Part shown: positions 39,023 through 50,147 of the stretch, one piece after another
How the letters are laid out: the number at the start of each line of letters is the position of its first letter
Numbering within the stretch: position 1 is the stretch's first letter
NCBI RefSeq assembly: GCF_036017915.1
Contig: NZ_CP107929.1
Location: forward strand, 744,001-808,000
Source: Micromonospora sp. NBC_00421
GTDB lineage: Bacteria > Actinomycetota > Actinomycetes > Mycobacteriales > Micromonosporaceae
Reading direction: 5' to 3'
DNA length: 64,000 nucleotides
Program-made: the position numbers and the translations under genes
Notes under the pieces: model-generated
What the model was told of the DNA's origin: nothing
Databases searched by the model: none
What the model saw: the letters and a program-made list of their open reading frames with translations, nothing else

Positions 39023-39049
39023 AAACCGTACGTACGGCTTGCTATTGAC
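39023..39049. promoter_or_regulatory. AcnR box upstream of acnR
   Basis: Begins AAACCGTACGT and ends CTTGCTATTGAC. The core CCGTACGTACGG is a perfect 12-bp palindrome. It matches the box upstream of acn (48536-48562) at 25 of 27 positions and in the same orientation to its gene, 34-60 bp before the acnR start. Inferred autoregulatory operator, probably overlapping the promoter. Confidence 0.75.
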
Positions 39050-39207
39050 CCGTCGCCTCGGCCAGTAGGACGCCCGTCCGGTTAGGATCGGCCGGTGCCG
39101 ACAGCCCCGGTCACCTCCCCGTACCCGCCCGCCGTACCCCCCGACGCCGGCTGCCCGACGGTCGTCGGCGGGTAGCTCGGCCCTGTCGGCGGCGGTCCTC
39201 TCTCCCG

Positions 39208-39213
39208 TAAGGT
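39208..39213 (+). promoter_or_regulatory. -10 element for leaderless HAD gene
   Basis: TAAGGT followed by six bases and the GTG at 39220. No ribosome binding site. Confidence 0.45.
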
Positions 39214-39219
39214 GCCTCA

Positions 39220-39867
39220 GTGCCGTTGCTCCTGCTCGACCTGGACAACACCCTGCTCGACCGGGCCGGGCCGTTCCGCGCCTGGGCCGAGGGTTTCCTG
39301 GCCGAGATCGGTGCGCCGGCGACCGACATCGACTGGCTGCTGTCCATCGACGCCGACGGCCTGACCGACAGGTGGGACATCGCCGACGCCATCCGGGACC
39401 GGTACGCGCTGCGCATCCCCTCCATCGACCTGGTCGAGGAGCTGCACGACGGGGTGGTCGGGTACACCCGGCTGGACCCACTGGTGGCCTGCGCGCTGCG
39501 GATCGCCGACGACGCCGGGTGGCTGCCGGTGGTGGTCACCAACGGCTCGGTCCGGCTGGAGGATGCCAAGATCCGGCAGACCGGCCTGGACCGCTACGTC
39601 GCCGACTGGGTGATCTCCGAGGAGGCCGGGGTGAGCAAGCCCAACCCCCGGATCTTCGCGCTGGCCGCCCAGCGGGCCCGGTTGCCGCTGCGCGGCGCCT
39701 GGGTGGTGGGGGACAGCCCGGAGGCGGACATCGGCGGGGCCGCCGCGGTCGGGCTGCCGAGCGTCTGGCTGCACCGGGGCCGGAGCTGGACCGACGACCG
39801 GTTCGCCCCCACCCGTACCGTCGACTCGTTGATCGCGGCGGTCTCGGTGGTGCTCGCCGGCGGGTAA
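39220..39867 (+). CDS. HAD-superfamily hydrolase
   Basis: 215-residue haloacid-dehalogenase-type phosphatase. Motif I is LLLDLDNTLLDRAG (nucleophile and acid Asp), motif II is VVVTNGS, the Lys motif III is EEAGVSKPNPRIF, and motif IV is WVVGDSPEADIGGA. The cap is a helical insertion (about residues 20-85), as in phosphoglycolate-phosphatase-like proteins. Substrate not predictable. GTG at 39220, preceded by TAAGGT at leaderless distance. Confidence 0.9.
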   Translation: MPLLLLDLDNTLLDRAGPFRAWAEGFLAEIGAPATDIDWLLSIDADGLTDRWDIADAIRDRYALRIPSIDLVEELHDGVVGYTRLDPLVACALRIADDAGWLPVVVTNGSVRLEDAKIRQTGLDRYVADWVISEEAGVSKPNPRIFALAAQRARLPLRGAWVVGDSPEADIGGAAAVGLPSVWLHRGRSWTDDRFAPTRTVDSLIAAVSVVLAGG

Positions 39868-40024
39868 ATCGGTTGCACCCCGGTCGGGGCGTCCGCCAGC
39901 ATGGGCCCGCGCAGGCACGCGCAGCCGGGCGGGGCCCGGTCGAGGAGAGGGGGTCGGTCATGGCCGCATTCGCAGGGTCGTACCACCTGCCTCCACCAGC
40001 CTCGACCAAGGGATCACCAGCACC

Positions 40025-40948
40025 GTGCGCGAACACGACCTCCCGGCGCCGCAGCGCCGTGGCCGCGGCAAGAGCCGCTTCGACGACGACGAGACACCCT
40101 TCCTGACGTACGGCCGGCAGCCGGCCCCTACCGGCCCCGACGACGAACCCGACCCGCAGGACCACTGGTCTTCCTGGGACGAGGCCGTCCACGGCCCCGA
40201 ACCCCACCCGCAGTGGCTGGTCACCGAGCTGGCCGCCCGGGACACCGAACTCGGTGTGCTCAAGACCGGCAAGGAGGCGGACGTCCACCTCGTCCGCCGG
40301 TCGGTGCCCGACACCGACCGGTCCTGTGTGCTGGCCGTCAAGCGGTACCGGGACGCCCAGCACCGGCTCTTCCACCGCGACGCCGGCTACCTGGAGGGCC
40401 GCCGGGTACGCCGGTCCCGGGAGAACCGGGCGATGGCCGGCCGGACGGCCTTCGGGCGGCAACTGATCGCCGGTCAGTGGGCCGCGGCCGAGTTCACCGC
40501 GCTGTCCCGGCTCTGGGAGATCGGTGCCGGGTCCGGGCGGATCGCCGTGCCGTACCCGGTCCAGCTGCTCGGCACCGAGCTGATGCTGGAGTTCGTCGGC
40601 GACCCCGACGCAGGCACCGCCGCCCCCCGGCTGGCCCAGGTACGCCCCGACCCGGCGCAGCTGCGCTCCCTGTGGGAACAGTTGGTCGACGCCCTGGTGG
40701 TGCTGGCCCGGGCCGGCTACGCCCACGGCGACCTGTCGCCGTACAACCTGCTGGTGCACGCCGGGCGGCTCGTCGTGATCGACCTCCCGCAGGTGGTCGA
40801 CGTGGTGGCCAACCCGCAGGGGCCGGAGTTCCTGGCCCGCGACGTGCGGGTGGTGGCCGCCTGGTTCACCGCCCGGGGGCTGCCGGCCGCCGACACCGAC
40901 CCGGCCGAGCTGACCGGGATGCTGCTGCGCGAGGCGGGGGTGCACTGA
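40025..40948 (+). CDS. RIO1-family serine protein kinase
   Basis: 307 residues with a RIO-type kinase domain. The ATP-binding segment is VLKTGKEADVHLVRRS, the lysine strand CVLAVKRYRD, the catalytic loop YAHGDLSPYNLLVH, and the metal Asp VVIDLPQVVD. The N-terminal 60 residues are charged and flexible. RIO proteins act in ribosome maturation in eukaryotes and archaea; in bacteria their role is poorly known. The start at GTG 40025 gives MREHDLPAPQRRGRG. A strong hairpin follows the stop. Confidence 0.9.
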   Translation: MREHDLPAPQRRGRGKSRFDDDETPFLTYGRQPAPTGPDDEPDPQDHWSSWDEAVHGPEPHPQWLVTELAARDTELGVLKTGKEADVHLVRRSVPDTDRSCVLAVKRYRDAQHRLFHRDAGYLEGRRVRRSRENRAMAGRTAFGRQLIAGQWAAAEFTALSRLWEIGAGSGRIAVPYPVQLLGTELMLEFVGDPDAGTAAPRLAQVRPDPAQLRSLWEQLVDALVVLARAGYAHGDLSPYNLLVHAGRLVVIDLPQVVDVVANPQGPEFLARDVRVVAAWFTARGLPAADTDPAELTGMLLREAGVH

Positions 40949-40954
40949 AGCGGT

Positions 40955-40989
40955 GACGTCCCGGACGGCCGACGGCCGTCCGGGACGTC
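40955..40989. terminator. Bidirectional hairpin terminator
   Basis: Perfect 16-bp stem (40955-40970 with 40974-40989), 3-nt loop, filling the gap between the convergent RIO kinase and DUF2630 genes. No U-tract. Confidence 0.75.
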
Positions 40990-40995
40990 GGGCGT

Positions 40996-41244
40996 TCACT
41001 GGAGGTAGCGTTCGACCTCCGACACCGGTCGGGTGCCCTGTGCCTCCGGGTCGCCGTGGGCCTCGCGGGCCGCCCGGCGGCGACGCAGCAGGTCCCAGCA
41101 CTGGTCCAGCGACTCCTCCAGCGCGCGCAGCTGTTCCTTGGCCTCGTCGTCGGTGCCGGACTCGTGGGCCTGGGCCGTCGACCGGAGCCGGTGCTCCTCG
41201 TCGACCAGTTCCGAGATCCGGTGCAGGATGGTCTTGTCGTCCAT
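40996..41244 (-). CDS. DUF2630 family protein
   Basis: 82 residues: MDDKTILHRISELVDEEHRL, then an acidic linker and EQLRALEESLDQCWDLLRRRRA, ending EVERYLQ. This is the DUF2630 pattern, a small two-helix coiled-coil-like protein of unknown function found through actinobacteria. The ATG at 41244 is nine bases after AGG; an ATG at 41250 is in frame. Confidence 0.85.
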   Translation of the reverse strand: MDDKTILHRISELVDEEHRLRSTAQAHESGTDDEAKEQLRALEESLDQCWDLLRRRRAAREAHGDPEAQGTRPVSEVERYLQ

Positions 41245-41497
41245 GCCCATGAGCCTGGCACAGCGGGGTCGGCTACGCCCGCGTTCGGGGTCGGCCGGGC
41301 CCGTCGGCGGTGCGGTGGGTGCGGCCGGGTGCGGTCGCGGTGAGAGCCAGGGTGAACTCGCCCACCCGTGACCCACCGTGCCGTTCGGACGTCGCGTCGG
41401 GTGCGGGACCGCGTACCGTCCTGCCGGCACTGTCCACGGGGGCCACGACCACCCCCCGGACCTGCGGCACCGGCCCCGTCGCCATGATCAGCAGAGG

Positions 41498-41527
41498 TTG
41501 AGCGATGGTGGTGTCGACTGCTAGCGT
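41498..41527 (+). promoter_or_regulatory. Promoter of the conservon operon
   Basis: TTGAGC (41498-41503), an 18-bp spacer and TAGCGT (41522-41527). The cvnA start follows about 66 bp later. Good match to the principal sigma consensus. Confidence 0.6.
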
Positions 41528-41593
41528 GCGCCGGGTTCAGGTGTGTCGTGACGCGTCGGGCGTCCGGCGGCCACGGTCCGGCCCGGGGGCGGT

Positions 41594-44032
41594 GTGATGG
41601 GTTCCGGCAGCACGCGTCTGCGTACCAAAATCGTCGCCCTGCTCACCTCGCTCGTCGCGCTCTGGTCCTTCGCCGCCTGGGTGACCGTCCGGGACGGCTT
41701 CAACCTGCTCTGGGTCCAGACGCTCAACAGTCGGGTGGCCGACCCGGGGGAGTCGCTGCTCACCGCCCTCCAGGACGAGCGTCGTCTCGCCAACGCCTAC
41801 CTGGGCGAGCGCGGCCAGCGGCAACTCGACGCGTTGACCGTCCAGTGGCAGCGCACCGACCAGGTGGCGGACGACTTCGGCACCTCGGTGGGCAGCTGGC
41901 AGGCCGAACTGGCCACCGGGGACGACACCCGCCGCCGGGTGGACGAGGTGCTGACCGGCCTGAGTGGCCTGACCGGCGTGCGTGAGTCGGTGCGCGACGC
42001 CGGGACGAACCGGGCCGAGGCGTCCGCCGCGTACACCTCGATCCTCGCCGCGGTGCTGCGGATGTACGGCTCGCTGGGCCAGCTCGACGACGCGCGGATC
42101 GCCGCGGAGAGCGAGACCCTGGTCGACCTCTACCAGGTGCGGGAGCTCATCTCCCAACAGGACGCCCTGGTCACCGGCGTGCTCGCGGCGGGCCGGATGA
42201 CCGGCGACGAGTACGCCCGCTTCGCCCAGCTGGTCGGTGCCCAGCGTTACCAGACGGCAGAGGCGGTCGCCGAGCTGTCCCCGGCCGACCGGGTCCGGTA
42301 CGACCAGCTCGCCGGGTCGGACGCGGTGGCCCGGTTCCGGGCGCTGGAGGACCGGGTGATCCAGCAGTCCCGGTCGGGGACCACCCTGCCGTTGACCGCC
42401 GAGGAGTGGCAGTCGACAGTCGGGCCGGCGATGCAGGCCCAGGTGGACTTCGGGGTGACCGTCGGCGACGCGCTCATCGACCGGGCCACCCCGGTCGCGG
42501 TGGGTGTCATCGTCCGGCTGGTGCTCGCCGCCGGCCTCGGTCTGATCGCCGTGATCGCCTCCATCGTGGTGTCGATCAGCACCGCCCGGCACCTGGTCCG
42601 CCAGCTGGCCCGGTTGCGCGACGCCGCGCTGCGGCTGGCCCACGAGCGGTTGCCCGGCGTGGTGGAGCGGCTCGGCCACGGCGAGGACGTCGACGTGGCC
42701 CGGGAGGCCCCGCCGCTGGACTTCGGCGACGACGAGATCGGTCAGCTGGGCCGGGCCTTCAACGCGGTGCAGGAGACCGCCGTCCGGACGGCGGTGGAGC
42801 AGGCCGAGCTGCGCCGCAACGTCCGGGAGGTGTTCCTCAGCCTGGCCCGGCGCACCCAGGCGCTTGTGCACCGACAGCTCACCCTGCTCGACGCGATGGA
42901 GCGGCGGGAACACGACGCCGAGGAGCTGGAGGACCTGTTCCGGGTCGACCACCTGGCCACCCGGATGCGCCGCAACGCGGAGAACCTGATCGTGCTCTCC
43001 GGCGCCACCCCCGGCCGGGCCTGGCGACGCAACGTGCCCATGGTGGACGTGGTGCGCGGCGCGGTCGCCGAGGTCGAGGACTACACCCGGGTGGACGTGC
43101 TGCCGCTCGGGCCGGTCGCGCTCGCCGGCCGGGCGGTCGGTGACGTGATCCACCTGCTCGCCGAGCTGATCGAGAACGGACTGTCCTTCTCACCGCCACA
43201 CACCACCGTCGAGGTGCGGGGCCAGCGGGTGACCGCCGGGTTCGCCATCGAGATCTCCGACCGTGGTCTGGGCCTGACCGGGGAGGAACTGGTCGCGGCC
43301 AACCGCCGCATCGCGGACCGGTCCGAGCTGAACCTGGCCGACGCCGCCCGGCTGGGGCTGTACGTGGTCAGCCGGCTGACCGAGCGGCACGGGGTGAAGG
43401 TGCAGCTCAAGGAGTCCGCCTACGGCGGGACGACCGCCGTGGTGCTGATCCCGTCGGAGCTGGTCGTGCCGGGCGATCCGAGCCCGTCCGGCGCGCTGCC
43501 GGTCGTCGCCGACAGCCCGGTCACCCCCGCCGCGCCGCCGCCGGTGACCGGCGCCGTGCCGCCCTCGGCTCCGGCGGCCGTGCCGCCCTCGGGCGCGCTG
43601 ACCCCGGCCGGTCTACCGGCCCGGTCCCGCAAGCGTCCCCCGGCGCATGACGCGCTGCACGCGCCGACCGTCCCGACCGGCCTGCCGGTGACCGTCGCCC
43701 GACCGTCCACCCCGCCCGTTCCGACGCCCCGGGACGAGCCGACGGCCGACGCCGGTGGCGGTCCGCCGTCGCCTACTGTGGAGGGGCCGGTGACCGATGC
43801 CGGCCTGCCGGTGCGGGTGCGGCAGGCGAACCTGGCGCCCGAGCTGCGGGCCTCCCCGACCGGTGGGGAGACCGGGGCCGGTGGTGCGGTTCGGCGTGCA
43901 CCCGAGCAGGTGCGCCAGCTGATGAGCGCCTACCAGTCGGGCACCCGGCGCGGCCGGGCCGACGCGGCCCGGCTGCTGGAGGGCAGCGGCACCGGTGGTC
44001 GGTCGGAGGACGGAGACGACCCGGCGACCTGA
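41594..44032 (+). CDS. cvnA: Conservon sensor kinase-like protein CvnA (nitrate/nitrite-sensing domain)
   Basis: 812 residues. TM1 is at about 13-31, followed by an extracellular nitrate/nitrite-sensing-type helical domain (about 50-295) and TM2 (about 301-325). HAMP follows, then a kinase core with FRVDHLATRMRRNAENLIVL near 450 and an ATPase domain: LIENGLSFSPPH, DRGLGLTGEEL, LGLYVVSRL. The C-terminal 190 residues are Pro/Ala/Val-rich and disordered. CvnA proteins head four-gene conservons that form G-protein-like complexes in actinomycetes. GTG at 41594 or ATG at 41597. Confidence 0.9.
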   Translation: MMGSGSTRLRTKIVALLTSLVALWSFAAWVTVRDGFNLLWVQTLNSRVADPGESLLTALQDERRLANAYLGERGQRQLDALTVQWQRTDQVADDFGTSVGSWQAELATGDDTRRRVDEVLTGLSGLTGVRESVRDAGTNRAEASAAYTSILAAVLRMYGSLGQLDDARIAAESETLVDLYQVRELISQQDALVTGVLAAGRMTGDEYARFAQLVGAQRYQTAEAVAELSPADRVRYDQLAGSDAVARFRALEDRVIQQSRSGTTLPLTAEEWQSTVGPAMQAQVDFGVTVGDALIDRATPVAVGVIVRLVLAAGLGLIAVIASIVVSISTARHLVRQLARLRDAALRLAHERLPGVVERLGHGEDVDVAREAPPLDFGDDEIGQLGRAFNAVQETAVRTAVEQAELRRNVREVFLSLARRTQALVHRQLTLLDAMERREHDAEELEDLFRVDHLATRMRRNAENLIVLSGATPGRAWRRNVPMVDVVRGAVAEVEDYTRVDVLPLGPVALAGRAVGDVIHLLAELIENGLSFSPPHTTVEVRGQRVTAGFAIEISDRGLGLTGEELVAANRRIADRSELNLADAARLGLYVVSRLTERHGVKVQLKESAYGGTTAVVLIPSELVVPGDPSPSGALPVVADSPVTPAAPPPVTGAVPPSAPAAVPPSGALTPAGLPARSRKRPPAHDALHAPTVPTGLPVTVARPSTPPVPTPRDEPTADAGGGPPSPTVEGPVTDAGLPVRVRQANLAPELRASPTGGETGAGGAVRRAPEQVRQLMSAYQSGTRRGRADAARLLEGSGTGGRSEDGDDPAT

Positions 44033-44110
44033 CGGCGTCGCGACGGACGCGACGCCGACGACGGGGACGGCAACCGAGCACGGCGCGAGCGCCGGGGAAG
44101 AGGACGACGA

Positions 44111-44533
44111 GTGGGGCAGACGACGGCATCCGGTGCCGACCTGACGTGGTTGCTGGACGATCTGGTCGGCCGGGTGAAGCAGGCCGAGCACGCCGTCGCG
44201 CTCTCCACCGACGGCCTGCTGATGGCCGCGTCCCGGGGGATGGGCCGGGACGACGGGGAACACCTCGCCGCGATGGCCGCCGGCATCCAGAGCCTGGCCC
44301 GGGGCGCCGGCAAACGCTTCGGCGGTGGGCAGGTCCAGCAGACCATCATCGAGATGGAGTCGTCGTTCCTGTTCGTCACCGCGGCCGGGCCGAACGCGTG
44401 CCTGGCCGTGCTGGCGGACACCGACGCCGACGTGGGCCTGATCGCGTACGAGATGGCGATGCTTGTCGCCCGGGTGGGCAAGTACCTGGCGTCGCCGGCC
44501 CGGGGTGTCGACCGGCCGTCCGGCGGGAACTGA
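44111..44533 (+). CDS. cvnB: Conservon roadblock/LC7 protein CvnB
   Basis: 140-residue roadblock/LC7-fold protein. Typical segments are LTWLLDDLVGRVKQAEHAVALSTDGLLMAAS (split) and IEMESSFLFVTAAGPNACLAVLADTDADVG. Related to MglB, which is a GTPase-activating partner; CvnB is thought to regulate CvnD. It lies 78 bp after cvnA and six bases before cvnC. GTG start at 44111. Confidence 0.92.
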   Translation: MGQTTASGADLTWLLDDLVGRVKQAEHAVALSTDGLLMAASRGMGRDDGEHLAAMAAGIQSLARGAGKRFGGGQVQQTIIEMESSFLFVTAAGPNACLAVLADTDADVGLIAYEMAMLVARVGKYLASPARGVDRPSGGN

Positions 44534-44538
44534 CCGCG

Positions 44539-44925
44539 ATGGCCGGTGAGGGCGACACCGAGGAGGAGCGGTGGGTCGACGAGCACGCGGGGCCCGTGGT
44601 GCGCCCGTACGCGGTCACCCGGGGCCGGGCCCGCCCGGTGACCGGCTCGTTCGATCTGATCTCCCTGGTCACGGCGACCCGGACGAACGTCGCCGAGGAG
44701 GTCGGGTGGGGGCCCGAGCACGTGGCGATAGTGGCGCTGACCCAGCGCATCCAGTCGGTGGCCGAGATCGCCGCCCGACTGGACCTGCCGGTGGGCACCG
44801 TACGGGTGCTCCTCGGCGACCTGGTGGCGCAGGACCTGGTCCGGGTGCAGGAGCCCCGTGAGCCGGCCGGCGTGAAGGACGAGAGCATCTACGAGGCGGT
44901 GATCAATGGACTACGGGCACTCTGA
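44539..44925 (+). CDS. cvnC: Conservon DUF742 protein CvnC
   Basis: 128-residue DUF742 protein: VVRPYAVTRGRARPV, FDLISLVTATR, then a winged-helix-like end (QRIQSVAEIAARLDLPVGTV, RVLLGDLVAQDLV). DUF742 proteins are the third conservon member; role unclear, perhaps linking sensor and GTPase. ATG at 44539, and the last 20 bases overlap cvnD. Confidence 0.92.
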   Translation: MAGEGDTEEERWVDEHAGPVVRPYAVTRGRARPVTGSFDLISLVTATRTNVAEEVGWGPEHVAIVALTQRIQSVAEIAARLDLPVGTVRVLLGDLVAQDLVRVQEPREPAGVKDESIYEAVINGLRAL

Positions 44926-45511
44926 ACGTCCGGCGGGGGCGCGGGTGCTGCCCACCGCCCTCAAGGTTCTGGTGGCGGGCGGTTTCGGGGCGGGCAAGAC
45001 CACGCTGGTCGGGGCGGTGAGCGAAAGCCGTCCGCTGCGCACCGAGGAGGTGCTGACCGAGACCGGCATCGGCGTCGACGACCTGTCCGGAGTGGAACGC
45101 AAGAGCACCACCACGGTGGCGATGGACTTCGGCCGGATCACCATCAGCGGTGACCTGGTGCTCTACGTCTTCGGCACCCCGGGGCAGGACCGCTTCTGGT
45201 TCCTCTGGGACGAGTTGTCGGTGGGCGCGCTCGGCGCGGTGGTGCTGGCCGACACCCGGCGGCTGGCCGACTGCTTCCCGTCGATCGACTACTTCGAGGG
45301 GCGGGGCACCCCGTTCGTGGTGGCGGTGAACTGCTTCGAGGGCGCCCGCCGCTTCGGCCTCGACGAGGTACGCGCGGCGCTGGACCTGGACCCGGACGTG
45401 CCGCTGCTGCTCTGCGACGCCCGGCAGCGGGAGTCCGGCCGGGACGTGCTGATCACCCTGTTGGAGCACGCCATGAAGACCCGGAACTCGCGACGACGCC
45501 CGGCCCACTGA
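44906..45511 (+). CDS. cvnD: Conservon small GTPase CvnD
   Basis: 201-residue Ras-like GTPase. P-loop GGFGAGKTTLVGAV, switch region with KSTTTVAMDFGRI, G3 YVFGTPGQDRFWF, and the base-recognition segment VAVNCFEG. Switches with CvnB and is the proposed output of the conservon. It overlaps cvnC by 20 bases. A P450 gene (cvnE) sometimes follows in other genomes; none is present here, the next gene being convergent aconitase. Confidence 0.93.
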   Translation: MDYGHSERPAGARVLPTALKVLVAGGFGAGKTTLVGAVSESRPLRTEEVLTETGIGVDDLSGVERKSTTTVAMDFGRITISGDLVLYVFGTPGQDRFWFLWDELSVGALGAVVLADTRRLADCFPSIDYFEGRGTPFVVAVNCFEGARRFGLDEVRAALDLDPDVPLLLCDARQRESGRDVLITLLEHAMKTRNSRRRPAH

Positions 45512-45539
45512 CCGGACCCGCCCGGCGGCCACCATCGAA

Positions 45540-45575
45540 GAAACGGGCCTCTTCCCACCGGAAGAGGCCCGTTTC
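45540..45575. terminator. Bidirectional terminator between cvnD and acn
   Basis: Perfect 16-bp stem (45540-45555 with 45560-45575), CACC loop. The arms begin and end with AAA/TTT, giving partial U-runs on both strands. Confidence 0.85.
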
Positions 45576-45587
45576 GTACGCCGTGGG

Positions 45588-48425
<2,838 letters not shown>

Positions 48426-48535
48426 GTCGTACTCCTTCACACCAGCGACCGTGAGTAGTCCTGAGCAGTCTGTCGCACCGGGCGGAACGTCGCCGAGGTT
48501 AGGTGACACTTACCGCCGATTCGTCGTCTTCAACA

Positions 48536-48562
48536 AAACCGTACGTCCGTCTTGCTATTGAC
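48536..48562. promoter_or_regulatory. AcnR box upstream of acn
   Basis: Same box as at 39023-39049 (25 of 27 identical; both begin AAACCGTACGT and end CTTGCTATTGAC), and in the same orientation to its gene. The palindromic core is less perfect here (CCGTACGTCCGT). Inferred binding site through which AcnR represses aconitase. Confidence 0.75.
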
Positions 48563-48708
48563 GCAACCCGGTGCCAGGGTTCGGGACGGGAGGTGCCGCC
48601 GGTCGCCCGTGACGGCAACGGATCGTCGGGCCACCCTCACCCGCGCAGCCGATGGCGTACCTCGGCGAGCAGGTCGACCTGCGGGCACCGGGTGTCGGGC
48701 CTGGTCGC

Positions 48709-48714
48709 TATGGT
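48709..48714 (+). promoter_or_regulatory. -10 element for leaderless VOC gene
   Basis: TATGGT followed by six bases and the ATG at 48721. No ribosome site. Confidence 0.5.
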
Positions 48715-48720
48715 TCTCCG

Positions 48721-49155
48721 ATGGCATCGGTCAGGCAGTTCCAGGTCACCTTCGACTGCGCGGAGCCCGAGCGGGTCGCCCGCTTCTGGTGCGAGGTGCT
48801 GGGTTACGTCGTGCCACCACCACCTGAGGGGTTCGCCGACTGGGGCGAGTTCGATCGTGCGCTGCCGCCCGAGCGGCAGGGCTCGGCGTTCGCCTGCGTC
48901 GATCCCTCGGGGGTCGGCCCCCGCCTGTTCTTCCAGCGTGTACCCGAGGGCAAGGTGGTCAAGAACCGGCTGCACCTCGACGTGCGGGTCGGCACCGGGC
49001 TGGTGGGCGAGGAGCGGCTGGCCGCCCTGGAGGCCGAGTGCTCCCGCCTGCTCGCGCTCGGCGCGACCCGGGTACGCCTGCTGACCGCCGACGGGTTCAA
49101 CGAGTCGTGCCTGGTGATGCAGGACGTCGAGGGCAACGAGTTCTGCCTCGACTGA
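48721..49155 (+). CDS. VOC-superfamily (glyoxalase-like) protein
   Basis: 144 residues with the paired beta-alpha-beta-beta-beta fold: QFQVTFDCAEPERVARFWCEVLGYV in the first half, LHLDVRVG and VMQDVEGNEFCLD in the second. Metal-ligand positions at His/Glu (LHLDV, NEFCLD) are partly kept. It resembles the glyoxalase-like domain proteins of actinobacteria with no known substrate. ATG at 48721 is favoured over the in-frame ATG at 48652 because TATGGT ends six bases before it. Confidence 0.85.
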   Translation: MASVRQFQVTFDCAEPERVARFWCEVLGYVVPPPPEGFADWGEFDRALPPERQGSAFACVDPSGVGPRLFFQRVPEGKVVKNRLHLDVRVGTGLVGEERLAALEAECSRLLALGATRVRLLTADGFNESCLVMQDVEGNEFCLD

Positions 49156-49176
49156 CCGCACGGCGTCGCGCCGCAC

Positions 49177-49182
49177 TATCGT
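49177..49182 (+). promoter_or_regulatory. -10 element for leaderless YcxB-like gene
   Basis: TATCGT followed by seven bases and the GTG at 49190. Confidence 0.45.
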
Positions 49183-49189
49183 TTCGGCC

Positions 49190-49690
49190 GTGCACATCCG
49201 ATTCGACGTTCCGGCCGATCCCGCCTACCCGGGCCGGGTGGCCGCGGCACTGAGCGGCGTACGGCTGCGCCGGTTCGGCCTCATCGGCGCGGCGCTGGCA
49301 GCGGTCGGGGCGGTCGGCGCCGCCGTCTCGTGGGGGCTCTCCCGGGGTGACCGGTTCTCGTCGCTGTGGTGGGTGCTGCTCGTCGGCGGCCTGCTGTCGA
49401 TGCTGTACGCGCCGTGGGTGCGGTGGCGGGCCCGACGCCGCTCCGACGACTATGCGGTCGAGGGCGGCTACGACATCACCGACGACAACATCATGATGCG
49501 CAGCGGCTCGGAGTCCGGCGGCATCGCCTGGGACGGGGTCACCCAGGTGCGGGAGGCCGGCGAATTCTGGATCGTGTACGTCGGCCGGATGCCGGCGACG
49601 GTGATCCCCCGCTGGCTGATGTCCGCCGGGGATGCCGAGACGTTGCGTGCCTTCATGACCGCCCGCCGCCTGCTCCAGACGGTGGACTGA
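49190..49690 (+). CDS. YcxB-like membrane protein
   Basis: 166 residues. Two membrane helices (about residues 30-50 and 59-76) are followed by a C-terminal PH-like YcxB domain: YDITDDNIMMRSGSESGGIAWDGVTQV (split), EFWIVYVGRMPATVIPRW and ETLRAFMTARRL. Such proteins are common and uncharacterised. GTG at 49190 with TATCGT seven bases upstream. 34 bp after the VOC gene but apparently with its own promoter. Confidence 0.78.
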   Translation: MHIRFDVPADPAYPGRVAAALSGVRLRRFGLIGAALAAVGAVGAAVSWGLSRGDRFSSLWWVLLVGGLLSMLYAPWVRWRARRRSDDYAVEGGYDITDDNIMMRSGSESGGIAWDGVTQVREAGEFWIVYVGRMPATVIPRWLMSAGDAETLRAFMTARRLLQTVD

Positions 49691-49718
49691 GGCACAGTTT
49701 TCTGCGCTGCGCCGATCG

Positions 49719-49793
49719 ATGGCGGAACTCGACCGGGGTGACGCGGCCGAGCGTGAGCTGATCGACCCGGAGACCGTACGGGACGTCGCGTGA
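49719..49793 (+). pseudogene. Remnant of a Phd/YefM-type antitoxin
   Basis: A 24-codon frame (MAELDRGDAAERELIDPETV, ending RDVA) ends in the start of the YoeB gene (GTGA at 49790-49793). Antitoxins of this family have about 80-90 residues with an N-terminal DNA-binding domain. Here only the toxin-facing end is left; the frame is closed 60 bp further up by a stop inside the preceding gene's DNA. The residues fit the C-terminal helix of such antitoxins, but the match is short. Confidence 0.45.
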
Positions 49794-50047
49794 GGCTGGT
49801 CTTCACCGCAACGGCATGGAGCCAGTACCTCAACCACACGGACCGGAAACTGGTCAAGCGCGTCAACGACCTGATCGCCGACGTGCTGCGCGACGGCTAC
49901 GAGGGGATCGGCAAGCCGGAACCCCTTCGGGGTGAGCTGTCCGACTTCTGGTCCCGCCGGATCGATCGCGAGCACCGGTTGGTCTACCGGATCAGCAAGG
50001 AGGGCGTCGAGATCGTCGCCTGCCGGTACCACTACGGCGACCGGTAA
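49790..50047 (+). CDS. yoeB: YoeB/Txe-type mRNA interferase toxin
   Basis: 85 residues: MRLVFTATAWSQYLNHTDRK, GKPEPLRGELSDFWSRRI, EHRLVYRI and the end ACRYHYGD. The catalytic set matches E. coli YoeB: E44, R63, H81 and Y82. It cleaves mRNA at the ribosomal A site. Antitoxin upstream is reduced to a fragment, so either another antitoxin neutralises it or the toxin is weak or silent. GTG overlaps the remnant's stop. Confidence 0.9.
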   Translation: MRLVFTATAWSQYLNHTDRKLVKRVNDLIADVLRDGYEGIGKPEPLRGELSDFWSRRIDREHRLVYRISKEGVEIVACRYHYGDR

Positions 50048-50147
50048 GGGACCGGAGCGGGAGCCCGGTCCGCCGCCGCCCCACGGGTGCCCCACCCCGG
50101 CAGCCCGGCGCGGGTATGGTTCGAGGTCGGGTCGGAAGGGGTGCGTA

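Noticed and set aside
48503..49084. A plus-strand frame starting at 48503 before the VOC gene
   Set aside because: It runs through the AcnR box and out of frame through the VOC gene. Its resemblance to a frame near 39 kb comes only from the shared DNA box.
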